Counted from the stretch's first letter, positions 10,964 to 22,616 are shown. The stretch: 64,000 nt of DNA from Symbiodinium natans (GCA_905221605.1 CAJNDS010002273.1:248001-312000); one strand, 5' to 3'. Notes: a model not told the origin generated them from the letters alone. Made by a program: numbers and translations.

Positions 10964-12046
10964 AGGGTTTAGGGTTTAGGGTTTAGGATTTAGGGTTGAG
11001 GGTTTAGGGTTGCTCGGCATGTGGGTGCCATCACCTTGAATCATCCCGCCGCGCACGACATGGTGAACCATGGGATGCTACGGGAAGCAAACTGCAGTCC
11101 CTCCCCCCCCACCATCTGCAAATCGCCGGCCGAAGTGAAGCAACCTCGGCAGGAAAGGATCTTTGGTTCGCTGGTAGATCGAGAAAACACGCATAAGCAA
11201 TTCAGTCTGCAACAGACCGGTACTATCAACTTTAAACGATGCATTCGATGGATTGAGGGATTGATCCGCATGTTCTGGCGCGTCCCTCATGTGCCCCTCA
11301 TGTGCCAAGCCGCGGCGGTGGAGGTGGTCGAAGGGTCCGCAAGAAGCGAGGCTGCGGCAGGAGATCTCGTCTCCGACCTCACCATGGTGAGGCATACAAT
11401 GGCAATCGTCCATTGCTCTGGGGGTTTAGGGTTTAGGGTTTGGGGTTTAGGGTTCAGGGTTTACCCTCATTCACCCCCCCCCCCCCCACCTTAAACAAAC
11501 ATCGTCGAAGCAAAAGCGTGGGCACTCTCTGCCTACAAAGCTCCCCCCCGGCACCCGTTAAAAGACCCTAAGCCCTAAACCCTAAAACCCCAAAAAACCG
11601 ACAAGCGCCATAAATCCTATAAACCCTAAAAACCCTACACCAAAAACCCTAGAACACCCCTAAAAAACTCGTTGAAACCCTTTAAAAACCCTCTAAACAC
11701 CCCCTAAACCCTACGGGCCCTTGCTGGTTCGGCTCCTAGGCCCCGCACCATCCACGAGGCCGGCAGCGGCCGCAGCGGCGGCCGCTGCTTCGGAGGCTGC
11801 CCGCCGGCTCCCCCAGGCCTGATAAGTTACAGAGGGGTTTAGGGTTTAGGGTTTAGGGTGTAGGGTGTAGGTTTTTTTTTCGCTCCCGCATAGCTGGCCG
11901 AACCGCAAGGCAGGGTTACGTCTATGACATGTCCAGTTGGAAAAAGGGGGTCGGTGTAGGGTTTAGGGTTTAGGGTTTAGGGTGTAGGGTGTAGGGTGTA
12001 GGGTTTAGGGTTTAGAGTTTACGGTTTAGGGTTTAGGGTTTAGGGG
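10964..12046. repeat. Cluster of telomere-like arrays in both orientations
   Basis: TTTAGGG at 10964-11012 and 11421-11464; a longer-period CCCTAAA-derived stretch with A insertions at 11563-11720; TTTAGGG at 11836-11874; TTTAGGG with GTGTAGG variants at 11957-12046. The 11013-11420 spacer holds ORFs on both strands but nothing recognisable. Confidence 0.9.
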
Positions 12047-12299
12047 GGCAGACAAGGCCCCCCTTGTATAAACCTATAAACCTTCATACAGCTGTACTGT
12101 ATGTACATATATATATATACACAGTTATATAGATATTTCTGTATGTGAGTATATGATTCTGGACATTTTCTCATGCATTATAACCCAATAAACTTTGCGG
12201 GTGTCTGGCCGCAAGATTCTTCTAAAGAATCTTGAGTCTTGATGTAAGGGAGCGCATGCAAGGCTTGTTGTCGGAAAGCGGCCGATGAACTGAGACCCC

Positions 12300-13335
12300 G
12301 AACCCTAAACCCTAAACCCTGAACCCTGAACCCTAAACCCTGAACCCCAAACCCTCAACCCCAAACCCTAAACCCTCAACCCTGAACCCTAAACCCTCAA
12401 CCTCAAACCCTAAACCCTAAAGATTCAGAGCCAAGAAGCCAGTGTGTGCCGCAGCAGCGGCCGGTTCCTTTCTCGGCCGAAGCTGCGGTTGAAGCCTGGT
12501 CTGGCTTGTTCGGGTTTAGGGTTTAGGGTTTAGGGTTTAGGGTTTAGGGTTTCGGGTTTCGGGATTTTAGGCTTCTGTTTGCCACGGTTTTAGGGTTTAT
12601 TGGGGGGCTGTTTATAGACTCTCAAACCCAAGGGCGAAGTCGAAAGTGTCAAAGCCTGGCACCTACTCCGAATGTCCACCACGACCGCGACGCCTCCAAG
12701 CCTCCAGTCTGAGCTGGTCTCCCTAAACCCGAAACCCGAAACCCAAAACCCAAGACCCGAAACCCTAAACCCTAAACCCTAACCCTAAACCCTAAACCCA
12801 AAACCCTAGACACCACAACCCTAAACCCCTGCAACATGCGGTCTGGGTGGCTGAGGTCCATGTCCATCAACGTCGGTGTTGGTAGCGAGGCCAGGGGCGT
12901 CAGCGACGAGCGCGCCGTGGACCTAATGGGTTTAGGGTTTAGGGTTTAGGGTTTAGGGTTTAAACCACATGAAATTGAAACCAGTAAGTTCACTTGAAAG
13001 AATACTGAAATCAATTGACACCACGTTTTTTGTGGGAAAGAAAAACTAAAATGTGTAGTGGAATTGGAATAAATTGATGATCAATTTGAAATTTGATGAG
13101 ATTTTTTATTTGTGTCGAAATATATTCTATATAGATTTTCATGTGTCCACAGAAACAATGGTACCTTCCAACCATATTGGATTATCTTCTTCATGTTTCT
13201 CTTGATCGGTTGTTTCGACAGACCGAAACACTTCCACATGCATATCTTCTTTTAGCATGGTTAAAGAATTAAAATGAGGTAACATCTTCCAGTTTGCGAA
13301 CCTGGTTTAGGGTTTAGGGTTTAGGGTTTAGGGCT
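12300..13335. repeat. Cluster of telomere-like arrays plus an AT-rich island
   Basis: CCCTAAA/CCCTGAA at 12300-12422, TTTAGGG at 12511-12598, CCCTAAA/CCCGAAA at 12722-12830, TTTAGGG at 12928-12962 and 13301-13335. Between the last two, 12963-13300 is AT-rich unique sequence unlike its GC-rich surroundings, with no ORF. Confidence 0.9.
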
Positions 13336-13365
13336 TCAGAGCCAACCTCAAACTCTGAGTGCTGC

Positions 13366-13426
13366 ATTGGGATGTTCCCCCTTATACTAAGAGTCCTTCG
13401 TAGGGATTACATTATTATATCCCAAG
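13366..13426. mobile_element. MITE family B, truncated copy
   Basis: Begins TTGGGATGTTCCCCCTTATA, followed by the family's AGTCCTT motif, and ends TATCCCAAG. It is the left end of the element seen complete at 14978 and 28887, with the middle missing. Confidence 0.7.
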
Positions 13427-14634
13427 TTCTGCAAGTTTAGGGGTTTTCTCGCTCCCCGCATAGCTGGCCGAACCGGTGTACCAAGTTTAGCGTTTGGGGT
13501 TTGGGGTCTAGGGATTAGGATGACAGAGACCATCCTGCTCAGAACAACACGTATTCGATTCCTGTGAGTATAATCCTGCACCTGCGAAACCACTCCGAGA
13601 TTCCCATACCCTTGACCCGCTGCAAACAGAGTAGTGGACGACCCGAGGATGCGCCGCGGTCTGCTTTGGCTGGTATGCATGCCTGGCGAGGGAGGTGATG
13701 GCTGTGTGCATTATGGCATGGTCCCTGAAGGGACCATATTTGTATATATATATATGTATATATATATATATGTATTTATTTATTTATTTATGTATATGTA
13801 TATGTCGAGATACTGGAGTGGACAGAAGTGTCTGCCAACTTGCTTTTGTCAACAGTCAAGCTGGACTGCTCTCCACTTCTGCTATTTGCTTTGGAGGGTT
13901 TGCCGTCTGCTCCTGTGCCTTCAAAGGACACTGACGGAAAAGGCCGGCCAACAAGCCTCACAAACCCCAAATACAATCCCATAAAGGTCCAAAACACAAA
14001 TTCCACAAAAGAGCCTAAGCTGTCCGATGTCCCAGAACTTCAAACAAGGATGTGTGCTTTTCTCTTTTTGTTGTGGGCTTATTGCGGAGAGGGAGGGCTT
14101 GCGCAAAGAGAATATCCATGCCTCAAAACTATCTATTGATAAAAAAAAAAAAATATATATATATATATACATATATACATATTGCCATGCATGTGTCACA
14201 AAAGATGCTCAGGGGTTTTGCGGGGGGCCTGTTGCATACCCTGAAACCTCACGTAGATTCCTGGATTGTTGATGGCTTAGCTGAACTGTCATTTTTTGTG
14301 AAGTGCCCGCCGCACTTGCCCTGCACGCACCGACGTGACTGGTGCAGCCCAGCTACTGCTATCGCTGTCTGGCAAGTCTTCGAAGTCCTCCACCTCCTGA
14401 TAGGTCTTGACAACTTTTGGACGCTCAGAACTTCCACACTCACGCTGCACCCGGTCTACCTGCACATGAACCCTAAACTCTAAACCCTGAACCCTACACC
14501 CTAAACCCTAAACCGTGAGGAAAGCAGGTGGGAAATCCCGAACTAAGGGACCACTATATCCCTTATGTACCCTTTAAGGGATTACATATGGTACCTTATT
14601 CCCCAATTCCCTCCTCACCTGCAACAGTAAGACA
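13427..14634. other. Non-coding stretch with AT microsatellites
   Basis: AT dinucleotide runs at 13745-13800 and 14150-14180 create the Tyr/Ile/Met-rich ORFs seen here. A CCCTAAA patch lies at 14468-14512. 14522-14622 has weak inverted ends (CAGGTG...CACCTG). 13450-13475 shares a short block, centred on CATAGCTGGCCGAACC, with 11889-11915. Confidence 0.6.
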
Positions 14635-14885
14635 CCCCAAACCCCAAACCCCAAACCCCAAACCCTAAACCCGAAACCCGAAACCCTAAACCCTAAACCC
14701 GAAACCCTAAACCCTAAACCCGAAACCCTAAACCCTAAACCCTAAACCCCTGGCAGCCCCGCGAAAGCCTCGTTGCGCGGGGCCCGTGGCGAAGCTTCGG
14801 AGGCACTACCATGGCCAGCCTCCTGCCATCATGAGTTTAGGGTTTAGGGTTTAGGGTTTAGGGTTTAGGGTTTAGGGTTTAGGGT
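14635..14885. repeat. Opposed telomere-like arrays
   Basis: CCCTAAA with CCCGAAA and CCCCAAA variants at 14635-14752, then TTTAGGG at 14833-14885, with 80 bp unique sequence between. Confidence 0.95.
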
Positions 14886-14977
14886 TCCAAGAGTACTGCG
14901 TTTCTGAGCACTATTCAACGTGCACGAAATCGGCCGGCTCTTCATCTACTGCTGGAACGACCTTTACGAAGTTCTAG

Positions 14978-15069
14978 GTTGGGATGTTCCCCTTAAACTA
15001 ACAGTCCTTAATGTATCCCCTATCATAATCCCTATCAAGGACTGTTAGTATAAGGGGGAACATCCCAAC
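14978..15069. mobile_element. MITE family B, complete copy
   Basis: Terminal inverted repeats of about 33 bp, nearly perfect: left starts TTGGGATGTTCCCCTTAAAC, right is its reverse complement ending CATCCCAA. Flanks TTCTAGGT and TTATAGGT resemble a target-site duplication with one change. No ORF. Confidence 0.85.
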
Positions 15070-15281
15070 TTATAGGTTTCAAGCCCTTATCATAAGGAAC
15101 CCAATGAGGTACCCCTAATATTGTCAACCCCATATCACATCAGCTCAATGCGATTTCACAGCCCACCTCTGTCTCTGAGAGGAGTTGCGTCTCCTCTGCA
15201 TCCTCCTCGTCCTGGGTGTTGGAGGGTAGTTTTTGTATAGGGGCCTGAATAATTCGAATAGCTTTTTGTTTTGTTTTTTTT

Positions 15282-15312
<31 letters not shown>

Positions 15313-15442
15313 GTTATGATAGTATAATCATAAAGGGGCATAAGGGAATACTATTCATCCATTAGTAGTTAGTCCGACTCCTATATTAATTTGGGCACCG
15401 GGTGTGGGGTCCCAGGTCGACACAGCCCTGGTTTGCGTGGTA

Positions 15443-15595
15443 AACCCCTAAACCCTAAACCCTAAACCCTATGGTATACCATGTGATACCTGTGCCTACG
15501 CGCCCCTGGGCCATGCAATGGCGCATGGGGCTTCTGAGCAGGGAGCATTTGGTTTAGGGTTTAGGGTTTAAGGGTTAAGGGTTTAGGGTTTAGGG
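15443..15595. repeat. Telomere-like arrays beside an acidic exon
   Basis: CCCTAAA at 15443-15471 and TTTAGGG at 15551-15595. The second is bracketed by a duplicated block of about 15 bp, GCTTCTGAGCAGGG, at 15529-15543 and 15605-15618 (see findings). A T run followed by a G run of about 20 lies at 15270-15313. Confidence 0.9.
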
Positions 15596-15606
15596 TCGCG
15601 TGGAGC

Positions 15607-15718
15607 TTCTGAGCAGGGCTTCTGGAAAACGCAGGTCCTCGTCTTCTTCCCCGTCGTTGGGAGAGTCCTCGTCCACTTCGTCATCGTCTTCCTGCTCCGT
15701 GATCTCAGCTGCATATTC
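15607..15718 (-). CDS. Single acidic exon of an unknown gene
   Basis: The minus-strand frame reads EITEQEDDDEVDEDSPNDGE then EDEDLRFPEALL. It starts after a TGCAG acceptor and ends at a GC donor 11 bases before a telomere-like array. No other exon of the gene could be joined to it. The acidic run and splice signals argue for a real exon; the function is unknown. Confidence 0.35.
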
Positions 15719-16453
15719 ACGCATGCATACATATACATGTACATATATATATATATATGTCTATACATATATACGAAATTCTGCGAACTTCATCCCATGC
15801 ATGGCAACCTCCTCATCTGCCTCGGGCTCATGGCCTCAGTGGAGGACTCTCCACATCATGCTGGATGAGACTAGCCCCTTCGGATGTCAACACCAAAACC
15901 TGGCCCTCAGTCTCATCTTGTTAGTCTGCCTGGCTGAGGTTCACAATCAGGCCTCATCATTGCAGGCTGCGCATAGCCAGAGCTTAGCACCACCAGCCGG
16001 AAACTTCAATCTACCCCCTGCTTCTTGGTGCCCTCTTGTTCACGGAGCGGCTTTTTGGCCTACTCTTTGGTGGCCATAAGGCCTCACGCCCTCAAGGTGT
16101 GCGAGGGGCGAAGGCAAAGATGCCAATCGAGGCGTTCTAGGGTTTAGGGTTTAGGGTTTAGGCTGCGAGATGGGGTGCTTCAGACTGAAGCTGCTCCTTG
16201 GCTCTTCACACCGGTTTTCCAAGGCCCCGACCCATGAAACCAGGACCAGGGTCCTCCCAAGGACCTTCGCTGGTACCTGAAGCCAGTTGTGCTGCTATCG
16301 CAGGCCCAAGCTTCAGCGTCCGCCCTGAACCCTAAACCCTAAACCCTAAACCCTAAACCCCAAACTCTAAACATGGCCTGGCCTGGATGAGGTCTCCAAG
16401 GCAGCTCCTACAGCGCGGCACCATCCCCATCTATCAGGGCTATCCGATTATCC

Positions 16454-16553
16454 CCCTGATTCTTAGTAGGGAATGAGGGCCCTAGAACCCTAAACCCTAA
16501 ACCCTAAACGGCATATATAGGGCCCCTCATTTCCCTACAAAGAACCAAGCCAG
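16454..16553. mobile_element. MITE family C with telomere-like units inside
   Basis: Left end CCCTGATTCTTAGTAGGG and a matching inverted right end, with identical 6-bp flanks TTATCC at 16448-16453 and 16554-16559, i.e. a target-site duplication. The interior includes three CCCTAAA units. Related copies at 62257-62330 and 63250-63440. Confidence 0.8.
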
Positions 16554-16865
16554 TTATCCGCTGCAGTCTCCTGGAAGACCCGGAAGTTAAGAACTCGGAA
16601 GTCGAAGTCCGCAAAGGAGCCTGACAGAGCTGGCAGCAGGGTTGAGGGTTTAGGGTTTATAAGGTTTAGGGTTTAGGGTTTAGGGTTTAGGGCTTAGGGA
16701 ACACAGCACACTCACATCGTACCGTGGACTCCTGGATTCCCTGAAGCGCCCCACATCTGTGAGCTTTGGCCGGCCTCCTCCGGGGCTAAAGATGACCTCC
16801 TTGTCAACCCAACCTCACAGGGGGGTTTCCGAAAATAGGGGTACTCTTTTTTTGCACTTGTTGAG

Positions 16866-16935
16866 GAATGATATACTAAGAGTCCTTCTAGGGATTCTCA
16901 TAAGAGTTACTAGAATCCCTATTAAGGACTGCTAG
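16866..16935. mobile_element. MITE family B fragment
   Basis: Holds TATACTAAGAGTCCTTCTAG and the mirrored AAGGACTGCTAG ends of family B without the outer TTGGGATG arms; it runs into T and G homopolymers at 16928-16950. Confidence 0.55.
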
Positions 16936-17610
16936 TTTTTTTTTTTTGGGGGGGGGGGATATCCTCACATGTAGAATCAAAAAAATGCCAACAAATGGTC
17001 ACTTCCCAAAATAGGGTTGTAACCCCTCGTATGCCCCAAACTCGCATCATAATCCTTCTTGTCGGAATCTTCAAGAAAAGAGGCACCCTCATGCTTTTGT
17101 CAAACCCCCAACAAAACGTCATCAAGGGATCTTCAAAGCGGGTGAGTGGAGGGGGGGAGGGGCCTGAATTGCCTGTCTGAATGATGGTGCGGCCAAGCCA
17201 CGGCCTAGGTGCATCTTGAGATGCCAGCGCCGTGGCAGAGGCCTTTCGTGTCATTTCGGTCAGTTCGGTCGTGGTTGGCTGGGTTTAGGCTTTAGGGTTT
17301 AAGGCTGGGATTTTTGCTGAGTTTGTTGGCATGGTTGGCCTCAATTTCAATGAAGTTCCGAATCGGTATCAGGCCATGCGATGAAAAGCGACTAGGGCCT
17401 GCCCATCTCATCGCGCCCAGAGTCCCAACAAAGCTCCTGGCACGTGCTGTTGTGTTAGGGTTTAGGGTTTAGGGTTTCGGGGTATCCGGAATTCGAGCAC
17501 ACACCGTCCTCTGGAAGAATGCGGCAGCGGTGGCGGTCTTTCAGCGCGAAGACGTACCGAGCCTACTTGCATGCCGCCCTAAACCCTAAACCCTAAACCC
17601 TAAACCCTAA

Positions 17611-19700
17611 GCCAGATGCTTTGGGGGGCATGAGACTTGGGTTGGAGCTGTAACATTTTTGCGTAGGGATTCGAGTTAAGACTTTCGGCTTTGGGTAAAA
17701 ATACTTTCAAGCTCAAGGTGTTACAAGACCTCGAGCGCAATAATCAACGAGAGAACACCTGCTCTCTGTCTCTCTCTCTGCACGCAAGGCCCCCCCCCCC
17801 CCACAAGGGCAACATTGCAAATCCCAATTGCAGAACTTCTCCGCGGCCCTGAACCCTTTTAAGCCCTGAACCCACTCGGACTAGCACCAACCCATTGTCG
17901 GACTAGCACCAAGTACATACATCATGCAGAAATATGTCCATAACTGTAAACATATATATATATATACATATATACACATACATACATATATATATATAAA
18001 TATGGTATAGATTCGGTGTATATATATATATACATGCGCATCTCCTGTACGTGCATATGTGATTTTTCTATGAGTCAATTTGCATGTGTATGTGTGTATA
18101 CGAATACATACATACATACATACATAAATTCATACAGAAATAAATAAATTAATTAATCATATAATTATAAATATAAATATGAATATAAATATATACACAT
18201 ATATATATGTATGTATATATGCATATATGCATATACACATACAAATACATATACATGTACATGTACATGTACATATGCATGTATATGCTACGCTGCTACG
18301 CCCTCCGAACAAAACCCACGTTTGACTTTCTGGAGACTGCGCTGCCAAAATTCAGAAGATGTGCTTTGGATGCGCGATCCCCAGCTTGTTCAAAAGTCAT
18401 CCAAAAACACCAGCTAGGACTAGGACTTTGCAGAATTCCAAACCTACAAGCTGGATATGTGTTTTGCAGTTCGAGTTCGACGTGTTTGGTATTTTGGAAT
18501 GTGGATATTGAGTTTTGAAGCTTTGGACTTTCTCTACATTTGCAACTTGGGAGTTTTGGAACTTGGGATTTATTTAGCAACTTGTCCGCAAAAATGGGGA
18601 GTGTGGGAGTTTCCGACACGTTGAACGCTTTGTCACTCCGGAAACTGATGAACTTTCGATCCTTTCACCCTGCAGCCTTCCAACTCTCTTCCTCTGTGCA
18701 CAGAGAGCCGTCACCTCAGGGACAGGCGGAAGATGCTTGGCTTGAGCACTGCAGACTCTGGATGTCGGGCTAGACTCCAACCATCTGCCTTCTTACCAAC
18801 TGCTGCAGGCACGTCCTTCTACACTTCAGAGTTCTTGCACCGGGCACACGGGAACTGACCCTGCGCACACAGGGCTTACTGCCACATGCCTACACCCCGA
18901 ACATCGCCGCTCGTGGCTTCGAAGCTTACAGACAAGTAGGACGGCTTCCGCAAGGTTTGTTGCAGGAACACAAAATAGCATACCTCCATGCGCAATCCAT
19001 TCAGGTCGCTGTTTCCCCTTGTGGGGCTCGATTCAGCCAGCCACGACCTGCAGACGAAGCTGCGGATGCTGGTTTCTACAGCACTTCAATGCAACCTGCA
19101 GATGAAGCCCAGATTTCGGCACCTACAATAATCATAATAATTACTAATAATAACAACACCTCTCAACGATAGGTGCATGCGCACCTCATCCTCGCTGAAT
19201 GCTGTTTGCTGGCCCAGGCCCGGATGCAGGCTTTGTGCCAAACCTCCTTCAAGGCCAAAGCAGGTTTTGCCTTCACAATTCCCATTTTTGAGCCTACAAA
19301 TACTAGTAGTTGTGGCAAGCAGGTACCCTAAACACAAACCCTAACCCTCCCTAACCCTAAACCCTAAACCCTAAACCCTTAACTCTAAACCCTCCAGCCC
19401 CAAGCTCACAGAACCCTCCTCTGAGTCCGCGAGGCGACGGCACGACCAACAAGCTCCAGCCCTGAGATGCCCAATCCAGATGAGTTGAGGGTTTAGGGTT
19501 TAGGGTCGCCTGCCTGGCAGCCTCGCAACCACACTGCAGGGATGCAAACGTCCGTCAGTCATGAGCAGTCAGAGACATGACTACTTTTTCTGTTGCCACT
19601 GGAAGCGATACATTCAACAGCTTTGTCCAAAACTAACTGAGCCATTCCGAGGTATTCCAAGCCGTGCTCCTTCCACAAGGCAGATCGTTCTCCAGAGTCA
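17611..19700. other. AT-rich simple repeats and unassigned sequence
   Basis: 17940-18290 is dominated by TATA/CATA microsatellite, the source of the Tyr/Ile-rich ORFs. 18290-19320 has moderate ORFs on both strands; the best is a minus-strand frame near 19187-19300 (ALALKEVWHKACIRAWASK), which could be one exon. CCCTAAA lies at 19326-19394 and TTTAGGG at 19484-19508. Confidence 0.5.
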
Positions 19701-19738
19701 GACGGTTCAGGCCCTTTCTTCTTGCAAGATTGTGGTTT

Positions 19739-20411
19739 CAGAGCCCGTGCTCGACAAAATCATCGGAAGCCCCCAAATTCGCATAATCCCTGGGACAAGG
19801 CCCAAGGCGGCTACACGCTGAAAGGATTGCAGCAGTCTGCTCCACATCCCGCACCACGAACCCGAGAACTCTCAAGAGCTGGAGGCATGCACTAAGCTGC
19901 ATCCTTATCCCTGCACTGGTGACCACCCGTGGCGGAAAGTTGCTGCTGCACCTTCCCTGGCTAGCCCGGAAGATGATGTCATAGAAAACGCCCAGGGTGA
20001 GTTCCAGATTTGAGGGCAGATGAAGAAGTGAAACTTAAGAGAATGAATTAGTTGGGTTGAACAGCAGGTTGAAGACAATAGATGGATACGACAGAACACC
20101 TGCAACTCAGACTGGGCAGATGATTGATGCGGCTCTTGCGCAATCAGGCTGTAGAATTTGCGGCCCCGGTCAGACTCTTGTGTCCGTGTGCCGAAAAGAT
20201 TTACTGCCATGCTCTCAAGGGAAGCGTCCTTGTGACAGTCTTCCGGCATGCCAGTCTCCCACCGCAGGCTGCGGATGCCCATAAGATGCATTCTGAAACA
20301 TCTACAAATCCCCCAATCTGCAAGGTCTCAAGATTAACAGGGCTACCGAGTGCCATGCTCGTGCGACCCTTGAGGAAACAAACTGTGGAAATCCGTGATG
20401 CCTCCTGGACG
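19739..20411 (-). CDS. Unrecognised multi-exon protein, at least three exons
   Basis: Three minus-strand segments have good coding character. 20330-20411 reads RTSMALGSPVNLETLQ. 20115-20280 reads RSLRWETGMPEDCHKDASLE and ends SELQ before a GTGTTC donor. 19739-20010 reads LTLGVFYDIIFRAS, then GIRMQLSACLQLLRVLGFVV, and ends VEHGL with a stop. The last exon is helical with alternating hydrophobics. I recognise no family. It lies downstream of the intronless transporter on the same strand, but composition and exon structure differ, so it is probably a separate gene. Start unknown. Confidence 0.45.
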
Positions 20412-20739
20412 GGGCCTGCAGTCTAGAGCCTAAGTGTCACGTCGGATTTGAAGCAGTCAACCTGAACATCAAAAGCTACGAGCACCCTTGTCAGGATTTC
20501 CATCCGAATCCTTGCGACACATGCACTACCCCGGTTCGGTGGTTTCTCCCACCGAGCTCATGGGTGAATTCGCCCTGCAGCCTCCGTTTGCCATGTGGGT
20601 CCGTTTGAACGCCGTCCGCAGGATCCTCCAGACCCTGGACTCAAAAATCGGACCTCTGAGCAGGTTGGGGGGGGCTCAAGGAATCGAAACATCGCAGATG
20701 GGCTCAAAGGAAGTCAGGGAGCTCCCCGAAAGGGTGCAC

Positions 20740-22560
20740 TCAGCTGAGATTTTCGCAGCCCTGGCCACCCACCCATCGAAGGCAAGCCGTCTCGGGCTGG
20801 CTTGTGAGCATCAAGACAATGATTCCGTAGATCAAGCAGGCGGCTGGGATCGCCAGAACCATGGCTGCCATGAGGGAGTTGGAGCTCCACTCCTTCTTCC
20901 GCCTGTGGGCCTCCGCCTTCTGCCAGGGGATCAGGGGAAGAAAGCCCAACGCGATGAAGGAGGTCGAGTACGTCAGCACATAGGACCACGCAACGGTCGA
21001 CCGGAACGCGGGGGTGTCCATGACGTAGTTCTCGAGGTTGGACAACTTGGGGTTGAAGAGCCCGTAGATCTGATTGCTGACGACGGTGGCAAACGGTATG
21101 GCGGAGTGTTGAAGTGTGCCGATCAATCCATAGCAGAGTCCTTCGCGGCCCGTCTCCGCCAGCTCAATGATCATCAGATTCGAGACCAACTGCAACACGG
21201 CCATGGGAATGCTTCCAACGACGTCCTCGCCGAGGTAGAAGTACTGGCTCCGCACCACGCCAAAGGTCGTGAGGAAGGTTGGGATTGCGTCGGACACGGT
21301 GACAGTGACGATGGCGATGCAGATGGCCTTTCTCCAGCTGACTTGCAGGAAGAACATCTTGTACATCCAGGTTGCTGCCATCATGACGGCCAACCCAGCC
21401 ATGCTAAACATCTGCTGCTGCAGGACTTTCACGTGTGCCCACTGGCTCCGAACCATTGGTCCGGCGGTCGTCGTCTGGGAGACAAGAAACTGGACGAAGA
21501 AAGCGAAAAAGAGAAGGCTCGAAAGAGCCTTCTTCTGAACGAGCTCCCAGGAAGACTTTACATGGGCACGGCACGAGGTGCGCTGCCCAGACTTCGGGGG
21601 CTCATGGACGCAAAGCACGGTAATTGGGATGATGAAGATGACCAAGACCAAGCAAACGCTCATCAGGCCGCTGAAGGACAACCCCCAGTCGAATGTTCCC
21701 AAATATGCCTTGCCATTCATGAAGATGCCAAGGAACAAAGACGACGTCAAAGCTCCCGCCGTGCATGCCATCGTCATCTCCGACTTGATGTGCCCACGGC
21801 GTTCGACAGGCTCACGCTGGGAGTATTCCAACAGCAGGCCTTCACCAGCCACGCTCCCCAGCTGCACACCTGCGGTCAGCATGAACAGCGGGAAAACGTA
21901 CCAGTTCTTCTCCTTGTGAATGTCAGGATTGCACGGCGGCACGTACCAGTCGTAATCACCATTCGCGTCTTGGCAGTAGAATGGGGCGGGCTGTGGCTTC
22001 AAACTCATGGCGAGGAGCGCAATGCCTGCAATGGACCAGGCCACCAGCAACCAAGGCTTCCTGTGTTGGCCACGAATGGGGAGGCAGTCGGTCATCACAC
22101 CGAACGGTAGAAGCAGCACGTCTGGAAGCTTCATGAGTGCTGTGATGGACGACATAACATAGGAATCCAAACCCATGTAGCCAAGGAAGAAACCGTATGC
22201 AACCCCAGTGCATGTGGCGTTCATGAAAGCAAGAAGGAATCCATTCGCCACGATGCCAATGGAACGCCACGTCCAGATGCTGATCACTTCTGGGGGCTCC
22301 ACCCCCAAAGCGTTCTCAACATCCGGCTTGATGGCCGAGAATTCCGGAGCTGACACCTGTGATTCGCTTGCCACGCTCAGATTCTCGTGACTCACATGGC
22401 TCAGGCCAGCAGACAGTGTCGTGCATTGAGAGAGGTAGGATGCAGCCTTCTTCAAGCCGCGCGTGTCGCCCGTGTGCTCCAGAGTGCTGCTGCAGTTGGT
22501 ATGCTCCAGCTCCGAAGCGACGGTGGACTCCTCCTCCTCAAGCTTTACAGGCATCGACAT
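20740..22560 (-). CDS. BT1/FBT-like major-facilitator transporter, intronless
   Basis: A single uninterrupted frame of 606 codons from ATG at 22560; the frame is open further upstream but only through non-ATG codons and the leader relic. The first 90 residues are a soluble, Ser/Glu-rich cytosolic tail; about 12 hydrophobic segments follow. Residues 154-170 (GVMTDCLPIRGQHRKPW) match the loop signature of the folate-biopterin transporter (BT1/FBT, TC 2.A.71) branch of the major facilitator superfamily, with the characteristic acidic residue, Pro and basic RKP. Length fits the family. Substrate cannot be told from sequence; folate, pterin or related solutes are family knowledge only. No intron is visible, in contrast to every other gene here, and a spliced-leader relic sits 57 bases upstream of the ATG, so this is a retroposed copy that still has an intact frame. 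A 540-codon antisense frame across it is a shadow. Confidence 0.8.
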   Translation of the reverse strand: MSMPVKLEEEESTVASELEHTNCSSTLEHTGDTRGLKKAASYLSQCTTLSAGLSHVSHENLSVASESQVSAPEFSAIKPDVENALGVEPPEVISIWTWRSIGIVANGFLLAFMNATCTGVAYGFFLGYMGLDSYVMSSITALMKLPDVLLLPFGVMTDCLPIRGQHRKPWLLVAWSIAGIALLAMSLKPQPAPFYCQDANGDYDWYVPPCNPDIHKEKNWYVFPLFMLTAGVQLGSVAGEGLLLEYSQREPVERRGHIKSEMTMACTAGALTSSLFLGIFMNGKAYLGTFDWGLSFSGLMSVCLVLVIFIIPITVLCVHEPPKSGQRTSCRAHVKSSWELVQKKALSSLLFFAFFVQFLVSQTTTAGPMVRSQWAHVKVLQQQMFSMAGLAVMMAATWMYKMFFLQVSWRKAICIAIVTVTVSDAIPTFLTTFGVVRSQYFYLGEDVVGSIPMAVLQLVSNLMIIELAETGREGLCYGLIGTLQHSAIPFATVVSNQIYGLFNPKLSNLENYVMDTPAFRSTVAWSYVLTYSTSFIALGFLPLIPWQKAEAHRRKKEWSSNSLMAAMVLAIPAACLIYGIIVLMLTSQPETACLRWVGGQGCENLS

Positions 22561-22616
22561 GGCGTGAAGCAGCCGGGCTGTGTGCTCTGAGCTTTCCGAG
22601 TCTTGACTCAGGGTTG

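Larger units (their letters stand above)
16138..17610. repeat. Scattered short telomere-like arrays
   Basis: TTTAGGG at 16138-16162; CCCTAAA at 16325-16372 and 16486-16509 (inside a MITE); TTTAGGG at 16641-16698 and 17456-17480; CCCTAAA at 17577-17610. The unique spacers carry no supportable gene. Confidence 0.9.

Noticed and set aside
13634-14483. Tyr/Ile-rich ORFs
   Set aside because: Generated by TATA microsatellites; no coding signature outside the repeat.
16922-17254. 110-codon minus-strand ORF
   Set aside because: It ends in T/G homopolymers and overlaps a MITE fragment; no domain or splice support.
20488-22110. 540-codon plus-strand ORF
   Set aside because: It is antisense to the transporter frame, with no membrane or domain pattern of its own; a shadow of the codon bias of the real gene.
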